Shown: piece by piece, positions 1 to 13,500 of the stretch
How positions within the stretch are numbered: position 1 is the stretch's first letter
Layout of the letters: every line of letters starts with the position of its first letter
DNA from: Siphonodentalium dalli
Taxonomy: Eukaryota > Mollusca > Scaphopoda > Gadilida > Siphonodentaliidae
Direction of reading: 5' to 3'
DNA length: 64,000 nt
Assembly: GCA_032622095.1 (NCBI GenBank)
Contig: CP136062.1
Location: 153,944,875 to 154,008,874 of the forward strand
Program-made: the position numbers and the translations under genes
The notes under the pieces: model-generated
Told to the model about the DNA's origin: nothing
The model's input: only the letters and a program-made list of their open reading frames with translations
The model's database searches: none

Positions 1-77
1 TATATATTTATAAAATAAACTGAAATAGAAACTCATAAAAACTATTTAATCTACATCATAAAAATTATTTTTGGAAC

Positions 78-1160
78 ATGAACATATTTGGGCATACCTC
101 CCGCGAAATTTCTCCCGGATTGACATTTTCAAAATTTAACAGGTCTGATGGCCACCAGCGGCCATCTTTGATTTCAAAATTCAATCCATTAGCATGGGCT
201 ACAGGCCATACTGTTTGTCTGATCATCATGAAATTTGTCATGGATGTTAATATTGACATGTATATGGGGGAACGAATCATTTTATGGTCATTCGGCCAAA
301 AAACATGGCCGCCAGCAGCCATCTTGGATTTTACTCTTTGCATGACTAAATCCTTTGGCACGGGCTACAAGTGGTACATTTAGTCGGATCATCATGAAAT
401 TGTCATGGCTGTTGACAATGACATGTAGATAGGTTCGAGTCATTTTAGGGTCAATCGTCCAAAAACCATGGCCGCCAGCAGCCATCTTGGATTTTACTCT
501 TTGCATGACTAAATCCTTTGACACAGGCTACAGGTCGTACCTTTGGTCGGATCATCATGAAATTTGTCATGGATGTTAACATTGATATGTAAATGGGAAC
601 AAGTCAATTTGGGGTCATTCAGCCATAAAACATGGCTGCTGGCAGCCATCTTGGATTTTACTCTTTGCATGACTAAATCCTTTGGCCATACCTTTAATCC
701 TACAGGTCGTACCTTTAATCAGATCATCATGAAATTTGTCATGGCTGTTAACATTGAAATGTAGATGGGAACGAGTCATTTTGGGGGTCATTCGGCCATA
801 AAACATGTCCGCTGGCAGCCATCTTGGATTTTACTCTTTGCATGACTAAATCCTTTGGCACACCTTACAGTCCACTTCCCTATCCAATCATCACCAAACT
901 ATATTATATTGCTATTGATCTACTAGATGGAAGCTATCAAATGTTTTTGAATTTCATTGGAAAACATAGCCGTCAGCAACCATCTTGGATTTTACTTTAT
1001 ATATATCTGTTCATGTTGATAATCTAGTATTACTTGGACCTTTCAACTTTCCGCATTCCTAATCGCTCCATTGACTGTAACACATGAAATTATTCCCTTT
1101 CCAAGTTGAGCTACAGTGTCATTGACACTTTTATTCTGAGTTGGATGTAAATCTAGGAAT
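78..1160. repeat. 165-bp tandem repeat with CCATCTTGGATTTTACTC motif, plus terminal segment
   Basis: The block beginning GGATTTTACTCTTTGCATGA recurs at 326, 489, 653 and 826 (periods 163, 164, 173), with degraded units before and after. Each unit also holds ATCATCATGAAATTTGTCAT and a GCCATCTTGG site. The segment 1025-1160 (GTATTACTTGGACC to CATTGACAC) appears in reverse at 49230-49330, so this is one end of a dispersed element with internal tandem repeats. No coding sequence is credible here; this is intron sequence of CLCN7. Confidence 0.8.
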
Positions 1161-1466
1161 TTATTTAAATTGGCTTTATCTTTTTTTTTTAACTTTGACT
1201 ACCCTTTTACCCATAGAGGAATGTATAATATGTGGTCATTTTACATACAGATGTACAATAAAAAAATCATTGGGGGAGGGGTGCAAACAAACTTACATTT
1301 ATTGATACATGTGACTGGCCCGCACATTCCAGACGACAACAAGCATTTTGCATGTGGGCATATGGCCTACTTTCGTCACACTCTCACAATATATATGGTG
1401 TTATGGTATATCGTGTAGTAATAATAATAGCATTTTACTTGATCTTGAAAGTTTCTTTGTTTTCAG

Positions 1467-1521
1467 AATCTGACATTTGATCTGATAGAGCTTCCAGTTT
1501 TCTTTGTTATGGCTGTGATAG
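1467..1521 (+). CDS. CLCN7: CLCN7 exon (local exon 1), membrane helix J region
   Basis: Follows a T-rich tract and TTTCAG and ends before GTAAGT. It has 18 codons plus one base and reads [17 protein letters not shown], with the glycine split over the intron. It corresponds to the conserved DLIELPVF segment before the helix J part of the ClC fold. It is joined to 6571 across a 5.0-kb intron holding the LINE, the SINE and a hAT element. Confidence 0.9.
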
Positions 1522-4500
1522 GTAAGTACTGTTTTAAAGGGTGACTTTACCTGCAAATAATTTGCCTGGCATTTGCAGAATGAGGTCCCCAGAGGGTGAA
1601 TTTAGTGACGCTATCCCACATAGCGGGCTAGCATCACCAAATTCACCCTCTGGAGACCTTATTCTGCTTGGCCTCATCTGCTATGGGAGACATAGACTCA
1701 GATTGAAGTTCCAAAATGGTAAATATTGTGATGTACACCCATTGGGAACCTCGATTATGCAATTAGACATCTGCCAATTTGGGGATACAGGGAAACTAAA
1801 CTAAAATAGAAATGTAATGTATGTGAAGAAGTTTCTATAGAAATTTGATAATAAAGAAACTTTCCAGAGAATATGAGGCCTAAGCAGAATGAGGTCTCCA
1901 TAGGGTAAATTTATTGATGCTAGCCCGCTATGCAGGATGGGGTCACATCAGGGGTGTAGCAATGTCATGATTCCATAGTTATTTGAATGAGAGGAGGCAA
2001 TACGTTGAATATAGTGGAAGTACCTCTAGCCTAATGAATACCTCCTGTGGGGTACCCCAAGGCTCAATTCTTGGGCCGATTATTTTTTTAATATACGTGA
2101 ATGATATGGTAAATTCTACAACAATGGACATTTTATCGTATGCCGATGACACCACACTGTTCACAAGTGGTAAAGATGGCGAACTAGTACAAAGTTACGT
2201 CAACAATGAATTAGCCAATGTATCCGATTGGTGCTGCTGCAATAAACTTTCAATTAATATTAATAAAAGCAATTATATGCTTTTACACCCACAAAACAAT
2301 GACAAAAAATGGAATACTTGAAATTAAAGCTAAATAACATTGAATTGAACCGAATAGGAAATCTTGGGCGTGAATCCTCGACAAAATTCTTAGGTATCCA
2401 CATTGATGAGAACTTGACATTCAAAAAACACATATCCGTAATCTGCTCCAAAATATCACATGCAATTTACTGCATCAATAAGGTGAACAACTTCTTCCCA
2501 AGTAAAGCATTGAAAACATTGTACTATGCACTGATTCAAAGCCACTTAGTTTATGGTATCCAAATATGGGGTCATGTTCCGGAAGTCAAGAAAATATTCC
2601 TATTACAAAAACGAGCATTGTGTATAATATGCAATAAACTTGTAGTACAGGAGTCACGCAGATCCACTCTTTAAAAGAGAGAATATCTTTAAAATATATG
2701 ACTTACACACTCTCAATTCCTCAATTTTCATGCATGACTGGTGTTATAACCGTCTGCCTGTGTCTTTTGGAATGATGTACAACAAACAAGCAAAATCAAC
2801 CCCAAGACACCCGAATCCCGTACTGTTGGAACTTCCTAGAACTGACTGGTCAGGAAACCTACCCCACCACGCCTTCCCCACAACATGGAACAATATGGAA
2901 AAAGTGTATAGTTCTTGCCAAAGTAGGCACACATTGAAGAAGCGCTTACAGATAGCCATGCTGAGAAATTACCCAGAAAATGTACGCTGTAAAAACAAAG
3001 GATGTCCCGATTGTGCTCTATAATACTACGAACATTAATTGTCATACGCGATACATAATCCTAACTCTACTCGAATAATGTTATTCACAACGTACCTGCA
3101 AGTGGACACACATCGCATTCTCGTTCCTAGCATGCCCATACACTACCATACATCATAGATGCTACCGTATATTATTATGATTACTCTAATGTGGCTATGA
3201 CCCTATACCGCTAGACATACATATAACATTACATATATGTAATATTGTTAATCTGAATTATCCCAGAACCTCACTCAACAAAGAGACTTCCCGGCAATCT
3301 TTATAGATCCTCATTGTGTTTACCGAACTAAAGATGGTGGTATCTCTCGCCTGAATCCGTTGTAGCAACAAAAAACTAACTGTTTTGTTCCTAATAAACC
3401 CATGGAACTGGAACTGGAACGGAAACTGTCATATGTTTAGAAAATCTGAACAGTACAAAATATTCATATGGAGAGATAATACATTTTCGATCTTATAACT
3501 CGTCTGGATTGGCTCACAACCACACCCATACTTGTTTTTGTTATGCCCTAAGTAGTGGATTCTACAAAGTTTTATATATGATTATAGTCTGTACGTGTGC
3601 ATGGATATGGATACAAGCATCTATTCTATTATTTATACTGATACCTGTTTTAGGGGGTAGCAGGAAGACAGCCCGATAGGGCTAGGCTACCCCCGACAAT
3701 ATACTGCTTTACCGATTATGTATTTCTGCCATTGTATAATTCATGTATATTGTAAATAAATTATCCTATCCTATCCTATCCTAAATTCACCATCTGGGGA
3801 CCTCATTCTGCAAATGACAGACACACTATTGGCAGGCTTGGTTTTAAAGTGGGACTGTACCCAAATCTAACCATTTATAAGACTCCTTCTTATATGTTCA
3901 AAGGTAAATATGCAACAAATTAATTAATTTAGTCCAGGATATATGCTAAATGCACATGCAGCCCTCAAAATTAAGAAAATTGTCCCATGGCAAATTTAGT
4001 GCTATCGCATTATATTATAGATTCCACATGTTGCCAACGGCATTTGCCACCACATTGCTTATTGCCGTGGCCATTTTCGAGGACTGCACATGTATATACC
4101 AAGAACTGCCGATAATAATATGATAATTATACCTAACATAGTATTTGGCCGTCAGTCATCTACTAGGTTATGTTCTGAGAGAAGTTTCTGTAAATGCAAC
4201 ATAACCGCAATTAATTAACGGATGTGGATTTGGTAATATTGAACACACATCGTGTAAAATCTATGTCGAGACGGGGCTTCAACTCAAGTCACCTGCTGAC
4301 TATTGAATAAAATTAATAAATTTCTGGGACAAGTATTCTTATAATTTTAATTGATACATTTGCCTGAAAATTGCATTCCAGTTTTGCTGCTATCCGGAAA
4401 ATATTTTTATTCCCTTCGGGTCTTACTCGGTACAATACAGTTAATGTTGGTAGATTTTGGTTGACTAACATGTTTTATTTCAAATGGATTTTCATTGGTA

Positions 4501-7500
4501 CTCATGCTTAATTGGGGGGGCCTCCGTGGCTCAATCGGTTAGGGGTACAACTCCAAGCCGTTTCGCCCTCCAGCGCTGGCGATAAGGGTTCAAATCCACA
4601 TGTTTCCATCGTGGACTTTGTAACTCGAAATCGTTATCTGGTGGAGTTACCAGTTACTCGCTGATGGCCGGTGGTTTGCCGCACATGGTCGACGAGTTTA
4701 TCAGCCATTGAAATCACTGTTAGATTAGTCGCAAGTGTGCGGATTTCCTCCACCACTAAAACTGGCGTGATATGGCCTTAGTTGCTAAAGCGACAATAAA
4801 CCCCAATCAATCAATCAAATCAATCATGCTTAATTGGCATATTGGTAAAGTTCTTGTTATTACTTCAGTCTAAAGTCCCTCAAACACTGGAAATTTGAGT
4901 ACAGTCCCCTTTAAACATGTTAATTACTGAATGGATTCTCCCCTTTAAACCTTAAACAGGCCTGCGACACAGGGGGGAGGAATATTTTATTATGGATAAT
5001 TATATAATCCTTGGGGAAAAGGACACAGCGTCTAAAAATGGTAGGTTCAGGTTAAATTTTCCCCCTAAAAAAATAAAACAATTATTCACTATTTGTCATC
5101 ATCCATCACTCCCCAGCAGGTTACTCTACGCGTAAAAAAAAAACCCGTCCCGATCTGACATATAATTCCAGAGATATTCATCATCAAATCCAGATAAATT
5201 CCAAACAATTTCATCGAAAGACTTAAGTTGTCACAAACAGTATTTCAGAAAGACGAAAGCTGATAATAAAAAAACGCCATTCTGCTACGATAAAAACATC
5301 TTTTCAACACACCATTTCGTTTACTATGATCTAACATTGGTGAATCACATCTGTGTTTTGACAATGACTGACATGCTCAAATTCGGTATTTATTTGACTT
5401 TCGTCGCTCAAATTTGACCAGAAAATAATCAATATTTGAGTGACAAAAACATGTTTCATTTTGGATTTCACTCTTTGCATGACTAAATCCTTTGGCACAC
5501 CCTACAGACCACATCTTTCATACGATTGTTACCAAATTTCATTTCTTCTGGAAATGTGATACAACAAATGCAATAGGCTTGCCGCGATATTGGGAATAAT
5601 CGAACAATCGTCAGTGGTGCCGATTAATCAATTTTCATTTTGAAAATCGACTTTTTAGTTCAAATAACAATGCATATTATACAACAACACAAGAACGCTG
5701 GCATATAGCGTATTTGCAAAGAACTTATCTCAACTTAAGAGGCAATATTTTGCACCGTATTTACAGCACTAATCTAACCCAGAAACCCACCCACTCAAAC
5801 ATTTGTGACAATGTAACTTTCAGTTGCGGCGTCTTTTGAGGTCGGGCCGACAGAGTAATCTAGTTCCGTCTTGGTTTCACGTCACGGCGGTTTTTCATTT
5901 AATGTGCCGACGCATGTGTATACTCCGCGGACAAACTCGTATTCTTAAATAAGAATATTGACAATCGAATGAATTGAGAGATTCCCGACTTTTAATTAAG
6001 GCACGATCCCGAAATTCAAATTCAATTAATGCACGATCCCAAATTCACGAACAGTCTCATGAAGCACGTGGCCCGACGAGAGTTGGGAGTATTTTTTCGT
6101 TCAATTTGTTTAATCAAAATGATTTCTGAATCTGCTTAGTGCTTACATAAAGTTCATAAACTACGAGTAATTATTTTGTTTTTATTGTTTAATAGAGGCA
6201 TTTGAATTTATATGGGAGCAAATTCTCAGAACTAATGCCCTTCATTTCCGATGTGCGGTGCCCGTAAAACGGGAGTTATACATACCATCTTACACTTACG
6301 AGACGCACCTCTTAATAGTTTCTTTTTTGGCATCTATTTACTACAAATTAAATCTCTATTTGAGATTTAATTTCATGGGTAGAAAAATTGATTAATCGTC
6401 GATTATAGCCACTGATTAATCGATTTTGAAAATCCAAAATCGCGGCAAGCCTAAAATGCAATAGCATTTAGCATGGAAATGTGATACAATGTCAAATACA
6501 ATAGCTTTTAGCCTGGACATGTGATACAACAAATGCAATAGCTTATCATTTCAACTTAATGTTTTTTCAGGAGGCTTAGTTGGTGCTCTGTTTGTTGTTA
6601 TGAATTACAAATTAACTGTTTTTCGTCAAAAGTAAGTATAAATAAGATCTTTATTATAAATACCACTTAACTGATGGTTTCCAGGTTTTGCATAGTAAAA
6701 CATAAAGTGTCTGACATGCTTTTATCAATAATCAATAAATAGATATATTCAAGCAGTCAGATAAACATATTTTTGTCCCCCAAATTTTTTTGGAGGACTA
6801 TTTAAATGACATTGAAATTAAAGATTTGTAGCTTTATCTAACCATTTAAAGACATATTATGGACTTGTTTGGGGGCGTGAAACTGATAAATTAGTACTCA
6901 GATGCTATGCTAACTGGGGGAATGTAGCATTCTACAAACATCGCCCAAAATCGCAAAGAAATTGTCCATACAACTCCATCGAAAACACTGTCTGAACTAT
7001 GCTCAATTGTAAATATTTACATCTCGATTCGAGATGCAACAATTGGCGATAAACTAACATAAATTATTTCGCCATCGATACTCGTTGCACAATTCAATAC
7101 ATATCTAAGACTGATGGTGTGTGTTGTAAATTTGGATTAATATTCATAACAATAACTACTTTGAGCAAGATTATTCTCCATTTCTATTTGATCACCCAGC
7201 CGGAGTGTTTCACATCACTTTAAACAGTTATGGGGGAATATGAGTTTTACTTGTGAAATTTGTACCACATCGGTAAATTTTTGGTTTTCAGATGATATCT
7301 TAAGTTTAAAGACATATTATGTACTTGTTCAGGTGCGTGAAACTGATAAGTTAGTATCCAGGTGCTATGCCAACTGGAGGAATGTAGCATTCTACTAACA
7401 TCACCAAAAATCTCAAGCAAATCGACCGTACCAGTCCATAGAAAACATTGTCTGAACTATGCTAAATTGTAAATATTTACTACTTGAATCGGGACGCTTT

Positions 7501-10500
7501 TATCGGTGATAAACTAACAAAAACGATTTAGCCATCGACAGTCACTGCATTTAATTATAATAAGATATAATATATAAGAATGAGGGTGTGTGTTGTCAAT
7601 TTAGATATAATAATTGTAAAAATAACATCTTTGAACAAGATTATTCTCCATTTCTATTTGAGCACCCTACCGGAGTGTTTCACATCACTTTAAGATTATT
7701 CTCCATTTCTATTTGAGCACCCTACCGGAGTGTTTCACATCACTTTAAGATTATTCTCCATTTCTATTTGATCACCCTACCGGAGTGTTTCACATCACTT
7801 TAAGATTATTCTCCATTTCTATTTGATCACCCTACCGGAGTGTTTCACATCACTTTAAGATTATTCTCCATTTCTATTTGAGCACCCTACCGGAGTGTTT
7901 CACATCACTTTAAATTGTTATAGCCACTCTGTCTGTAACAGCAACATTTATAATTTCAAATTAACAGTACTTTTGTATTTGTTTCAGATTTTTAAAGAAG
8001 AAATGGTTGAAAGTATTGGAGGCAGTGATTGTTTCTATTATGGGTGTGTTTGGTGGTTTCATTCTGCTTTATACTCTGAATGACTGTACGAGTGCTAGCC
8101 CAGCCAGTAACCATACGGTCATTACAACGGTAAATATAGGCTTTATGCTCTGAATGATTGTACGAGTGCTAGCCCAGCCAGTAACCATACGGTCATTACA
8201 ACGGTAAATATAGACTTTATGCTCTGAATGACTGTATGAGTGCTAGCCCAGCCAGTAACCATACGGTCATTACAACGGTAAATATAGGTAGGCTTTATGC
8301 CCTGAATGATTGTACGAGTGCTAGCCCAGCCAGTAACCATACGGTCATTACAACGGTAAATATAGGCTTTATGCTCTGAATGATTGTACGAGTGCTAGCC
8401 CAGCTAGTAACCATACGATGATTACAACGGTAAATATAGGCTTTATGCTCTGAATGATTGTACGAGTGCTAGCCCAGCCAGTAACCATACGGTCATTACA
8501 ACGGTAAATATAGACTTTATGCTCTGAATGATTGTACAAGTGCTAGCCCAGCCAGTAACCATACGGTCGTTACAATGGTAAATATAGGCTTTAAGCTCTG
8601 AATGACTGTACGAGTGCTAGCCCAGCCAGTAACCATACGGTCATTACAACGGTAAATATAGGCTTTATGCTCTGAATGACTGTACGAGTGCTAGCCCAGC
8701 CAGTAACCATACGGTCATTACAACGGTAAATATAGGCTTTATGCTCTGAATGATTGTACGAGTGCTATTCCAGCCAGTAACCATACGGTCATTACAACGG
8801 TAAATATAGGCTTTATGCTCTGAATGATTGTACGAGTGCTATTCCAGCCAGTAACCATACGGTCATTACAACGGTAAATATAAGCTTTATGCTCCGAATG
8901 ATTGTACGAGTGCTATTCCAGCCAGTAACCATACGGTCATTACAACGGTAAATATAGGCTATTATTACATAGCTAGTAATTAAATTCATGCTCAGCCAAT
9001 TAATTCTACCACGTGATCATGCTGTATTCAGTGCTATCAGGTCATCCCTCTGGAGATTGCTCTCGTCAGGCGCAATGTAATGTCGATATCGGACCGACTA
9101 ACTGGTCTGATATACAGACCAATTGTGACATATGGGAAAAACCCAGGGAGATCACATGATAATTACGTCACCTTCAGCCTTGTTATCATTATTAATTTCG
9201 CTGCATCTGCTATTATTTTCTTTGCATGAAATTCCCAATAGGTTCATGAATCAAGCCTGAGTTAATGTGCCTGTCATTTGCAGAACGAGTTCCCCAGATG
9301 GTGAATTTAGTGACGCTATCCTGCATAGCAGGCTAGCATCACTAAATTCACCCTCTGGGGACCTCATTCTGCTTAGGCCTCATCTTCTCTGGAAAGTTTC
9401 TTCATTATCAAATTTCTATGGAAACTTCTTCACATACATTCTATTTCTTTTTTAGTTTAGTTTCTCTATATCCCCAAATTCCCAGATGACACATTGCATA
9501 ATTGAGGTTCCAAATGGGAACTTCAATCTGAGTCTATGTCTCCCATAGCAGATAAGGCCATGCAGAATGAGGTCCCCAGAGGGATAGCTTCACTAAATTC
9601 ACCCTTTGGGGACCTCATTCTGCAAAGGACAGACACACTAAACTCAGGCTTGTCAGGAATGGTAATATTTAATCTTGAAGCTACTATAAACTAATCTGGC
9701 TATGTATTAATAAGGTCATTAAATGTTTTACTGGTCCGTACCGATGCATCTACTATAAACTAATCTGGCTATGTATTAATAAGGTCATTAAATGTTTTAC
9801 TGGTCCGTACCGATGTATCTACTATAAACTAATCTGGCTATGTATTAATAAGGTCATTAAATGTTTTACTGGTCCGTACCGATGCATCTACTATAAACTA
9901 ATCTGGCTATGTATTAAATGTTTTACTGCATGGTCCGTACCAATGCGGCTATGTAATAATAAGGTCATTAAATGTTTTACTGGTCCGTACCGATGCATCT
10001 ACTATAAACTAATCTGGCTATGTATTAATAAGGTCATTAAATGTTTTACTGGTCCGTACCGATGCATCTACTATAAACTAATCTGGCTATGTATTAAATG
10101 TTTTACTGCATGGTCCGTACCAATGCGGCTATGTAATAATAAGGTCATTAAATGTTTTAATGGTCCGTACCGATGCATCTACTATAAACTAATCTGGCTA
10201 TGTATTAATAAGGTCATTAAATGTTTTACTGGTCCATACCGGTGCGTAATTTTGAACTCGACTGCAGAATGTACAAATTCAATTTCAGACCTCGTTTTCA
10301 ATTCGGTCAGATATTGACTTTGTACATTCAGCAAATGTCTCGTCAGAAAATGCTCACCGGTATGGACCAGTAAACTTTTAATAACCTCATAATATAGGGT
10401 AGCCCAGCCAGCAATCATTACATTGGTAAACATAGCTGTAAATATAGCCTATCATGGCTAACAAAGGTAAAAATAGGGCTTTATCTTGTCATTATGTTGG

Positions 10501-13500
10501 TTACTTTGAGATTAAACTCTTGATTCAGGAAGTTCCAGTCATGTAAGGGTTGATCAACAACAATATTTCTATGCAAAACTGGACAATTTCAAAGAAAACA
10601 TGTTCTAAAAATGGAATTGAAATTTCCTGTGCTAATTGGTGCTGTTAAAATAGAGCTGTGGGGGGAAAAAATGTCCCTGAACTTTTTTCAGGTGAAACTG
10701 ACACATAGAATGTTTTCAATGGACTTCAGTCCTATGTTGTAGTCACCCAAGTCAATTATAAATCTTTTGCTCATACATTTCAGATGAACTGTGAAAATGG
10801 CAAGCACAACTCACTGAGTTCACTCCTCCTCGCCACGCCTGAAGGTTGTTTCAAAGCACTATTACATGAATCACCAGGTAAGAAATTTCACTCTTTGATT
10901 TGTCTTCTCGGTCCACAACAGCTAGTGATATCTGTTGGGTTGATGCTGATTTGGACCGAGTCCCGTCCCGTTACTCTTCTATAACAGACTTTAACGCCAG
11001 CACCGTGGGCGGGAGGTATCTTGCTTGTATGTCTTCGGATTAGGTCAAATGGACATTTTGCGTATATCAACATAGAGGGCAGCCTTTCCCAAGCATGATG
11101 ATATCAAACATGTGTATATAAGACGTCCATTGAATGTCAAAGCAATGAGATTATATGAGGGTATATGCTGATTTATAGTTATTTGTTATTAACCTCTATC
11201 CATCTTTCCCTTTACAGATACATTTAGCATTGTAACATTGGTTGTGTTTACGATATATGTGTTCTTTATGGGCGTGTGGACGTATGGGCTGAGTGTATCC
11301 AGCGGAGTCTTCATTCCTTCATTAGCTATTGGTGCTTCCTGGGGTAGACTGGTGGGCATCGGTGTCGTCAGTTTCTTCCCTGAAAATGTAAGTTTTAATT
11401 ACAGAGGAACATTTTCAATCATTTTGTAACTGACAAACCTGCAAATAGCATGTCTGTGATTTGCAGAATGAGGTCCCCAGAGGGTGAATTTAGTGACGCT
11501 ATCCCAAACGGTGGGCTAGCATCACCAAATTCACCCTCTGGGAACCTCAGTCTGCTTAGGTCTCAACTGCTACTTGTGGGAGACCTAGGATCAGAGAGAA
11601 GTTCCCCAGTTGAAGTTGGTGATGTTCAAAAACAATGTTAAGATGAGACTATAAATACTTCCCAGAAGATGAGGCCTAAGCAGAATGATGTCCCCAGAGG
11701 GTGAATTTGTTTGGTGATGCTAGCCCGCTGTGGGGGATAGCATTACTAAATTTACTCTCTGGGGACCTCTTTCTGCAAACGACAGACACACAATTTGCAG
11801 GCTTTGTAACTGAATACATGCTGATGAGTAGTTACTTAACCCTTTACCCAACAAACCGGCCAAAACCGGCCAAATAAAGCTTCAACAGCCTAAAATATCT
11901 TCGGTCTGTCTCAATAGAACCATACACATATGGGTATCATTGGAACCGGCTCCTTGACCACATTGTGATAGTTACAGTTATGCCCTGTGCCAATGCATTC
12001 TCTTATATATCCGAGTCGATCATAGGTCGCCTCGCATATATAAGAGAATGCATTGGCCTAAAAAAAATCTTTTTTTAACACTTTTTACCATTTTTTCTTA
12101 CATTCTTTAACAATTTTATAATTTTTAATGTGTTAAGCCAATGCATTCTCTTATATATGCGAGGCGACCTATGGTCGACTCGCATATATAAGAGAATGCA
12201 TTGGCACAGGGCCCTTCTGTTGGGTAAAGGGTTAATTCCCACTGATTTATTTACAAGGACGTTCTGCTAATAACTTCAACTAATTGCCTTATGTAATGAG
12301 ATTGACAATATTGATCATCATCATTTTTTAATACATATAGATTATCTGTAATGCCTGCTGTTGGCAAAATCGTTTCCACATGTTTATTGGTGATAATATT
12401 TTGGTCTAAATTAAAGACATATTATGGACTTTTTCAGGTGCGTGAAATTGATAAATCAGTACTCAGGCGCTATGCCAAGTGGGGAAAAATAGCATTCTAC
12501 TAGTGTCGGCGAAAATCTCAAAAGAAATCGACTGTACCACTCATTAGAAAACATCGTCTGAACTACACTCAATTGTAAATATTTACATCTCGTGTCGGGA
12601 TGCAACTATCCGCGATAAATTAAAGCAAATGATTTGGCCATCGAGACTCATTGCATTTAATTAATATATACAAATGACAGTGTGTTTTGTAAATTTGTAA
12701 AGATTATTCTCCATTTCTATTTGGTCACCCCACCGGAGTGTTTCACATCACTTTACAGGGGGACCATCATAGCTGTTAAGTTTCACGGTTTGTCCGTGAG
12801 ACTCCTGGATAGCCAATGCAAATACGGATAACCCTCAATTTCTCCCGGATTCAGCAAAACCCGGCATTCAAAATCCCCAAAAACGATTTTATTTTTCGAA
12901 TATTCGTGCATTTGCAGGGGTTTCCCTATTTCCGGTACAGTAAATACCCACACATTAACATTCACAGAATCTGCCGTTAGTAACTTTAGATTTTCCATCT
13001 GATTGAAGACTGATCAGTGGAGAACTGTGACTGATATTAATTAATTTTCACACTCTGGTGAAGGGTGTTGTTATAGTTTACAATACATATACCGTAAATT
13101 TTGGTGTATAAGTCGCATGCGTGTATAAGACGCACCCCCATTTTTCAACCCCAAATCCTGCCTTTTGTGAAATACCTTTGTATAAGACGCATCCATTTTT
13201 AGATGCTGGAATTTCAGAAAACTGCCGTGCATGGTAAGTATTGTACTGGTAAGTATTGAGAGCAAGTATTCACACATCACATTTGGGAGGAGAAGAAATG
13301 GAGAAAGTTATTTACATTAGAATGATTTATTTAAACACAATTAAACACACAATATAACATAACAATTCATAGCACAGCACAATTTATCAAAACTAACGAC
13401 ATTTGGGTCCGACATTTGCAATAGACAAACAATAAAAATATGGAATGGGAACTGAATGATTTAATAGACGGAATACACAAAACGGACATTTCAACAACAA

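Larger units (their letters stand above)
1546..3840. mobile_element. hAT-type foldback MITE (family A), split by a LINE insertion
   Basis: The left part 1546 to about 1945 carries GAATGAGGTCCCCAGAGGGT and its inverted partner. The matching right terminus (CTCATTCTGCAAATGACAG to GGCAGGCTTG) resumes at about 3783. Between them lies the LINE. The family consensus has inverted ends CAAGCCTGCAAATAG/CTATTTGCAGGCTTG, and each end is itself a hairpin. Other copies show 8-bp target duplications. Confidence 0.8.

Noticed and set aside
4516-4610. Functional tRNA gene
   Set aside because: Box A and box B are present, but the cloverleaf cannot be completed and the segment is the head of a SINE with a 14-bp target duplication.
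8120-8140. Ten-base introns GTAAATATAG between the exon 3 repeats
   Set aside because: They are bounded by GT and AG, but ten bases is far below any spliceosomal intron. The arrangement follows from the repeat unit.
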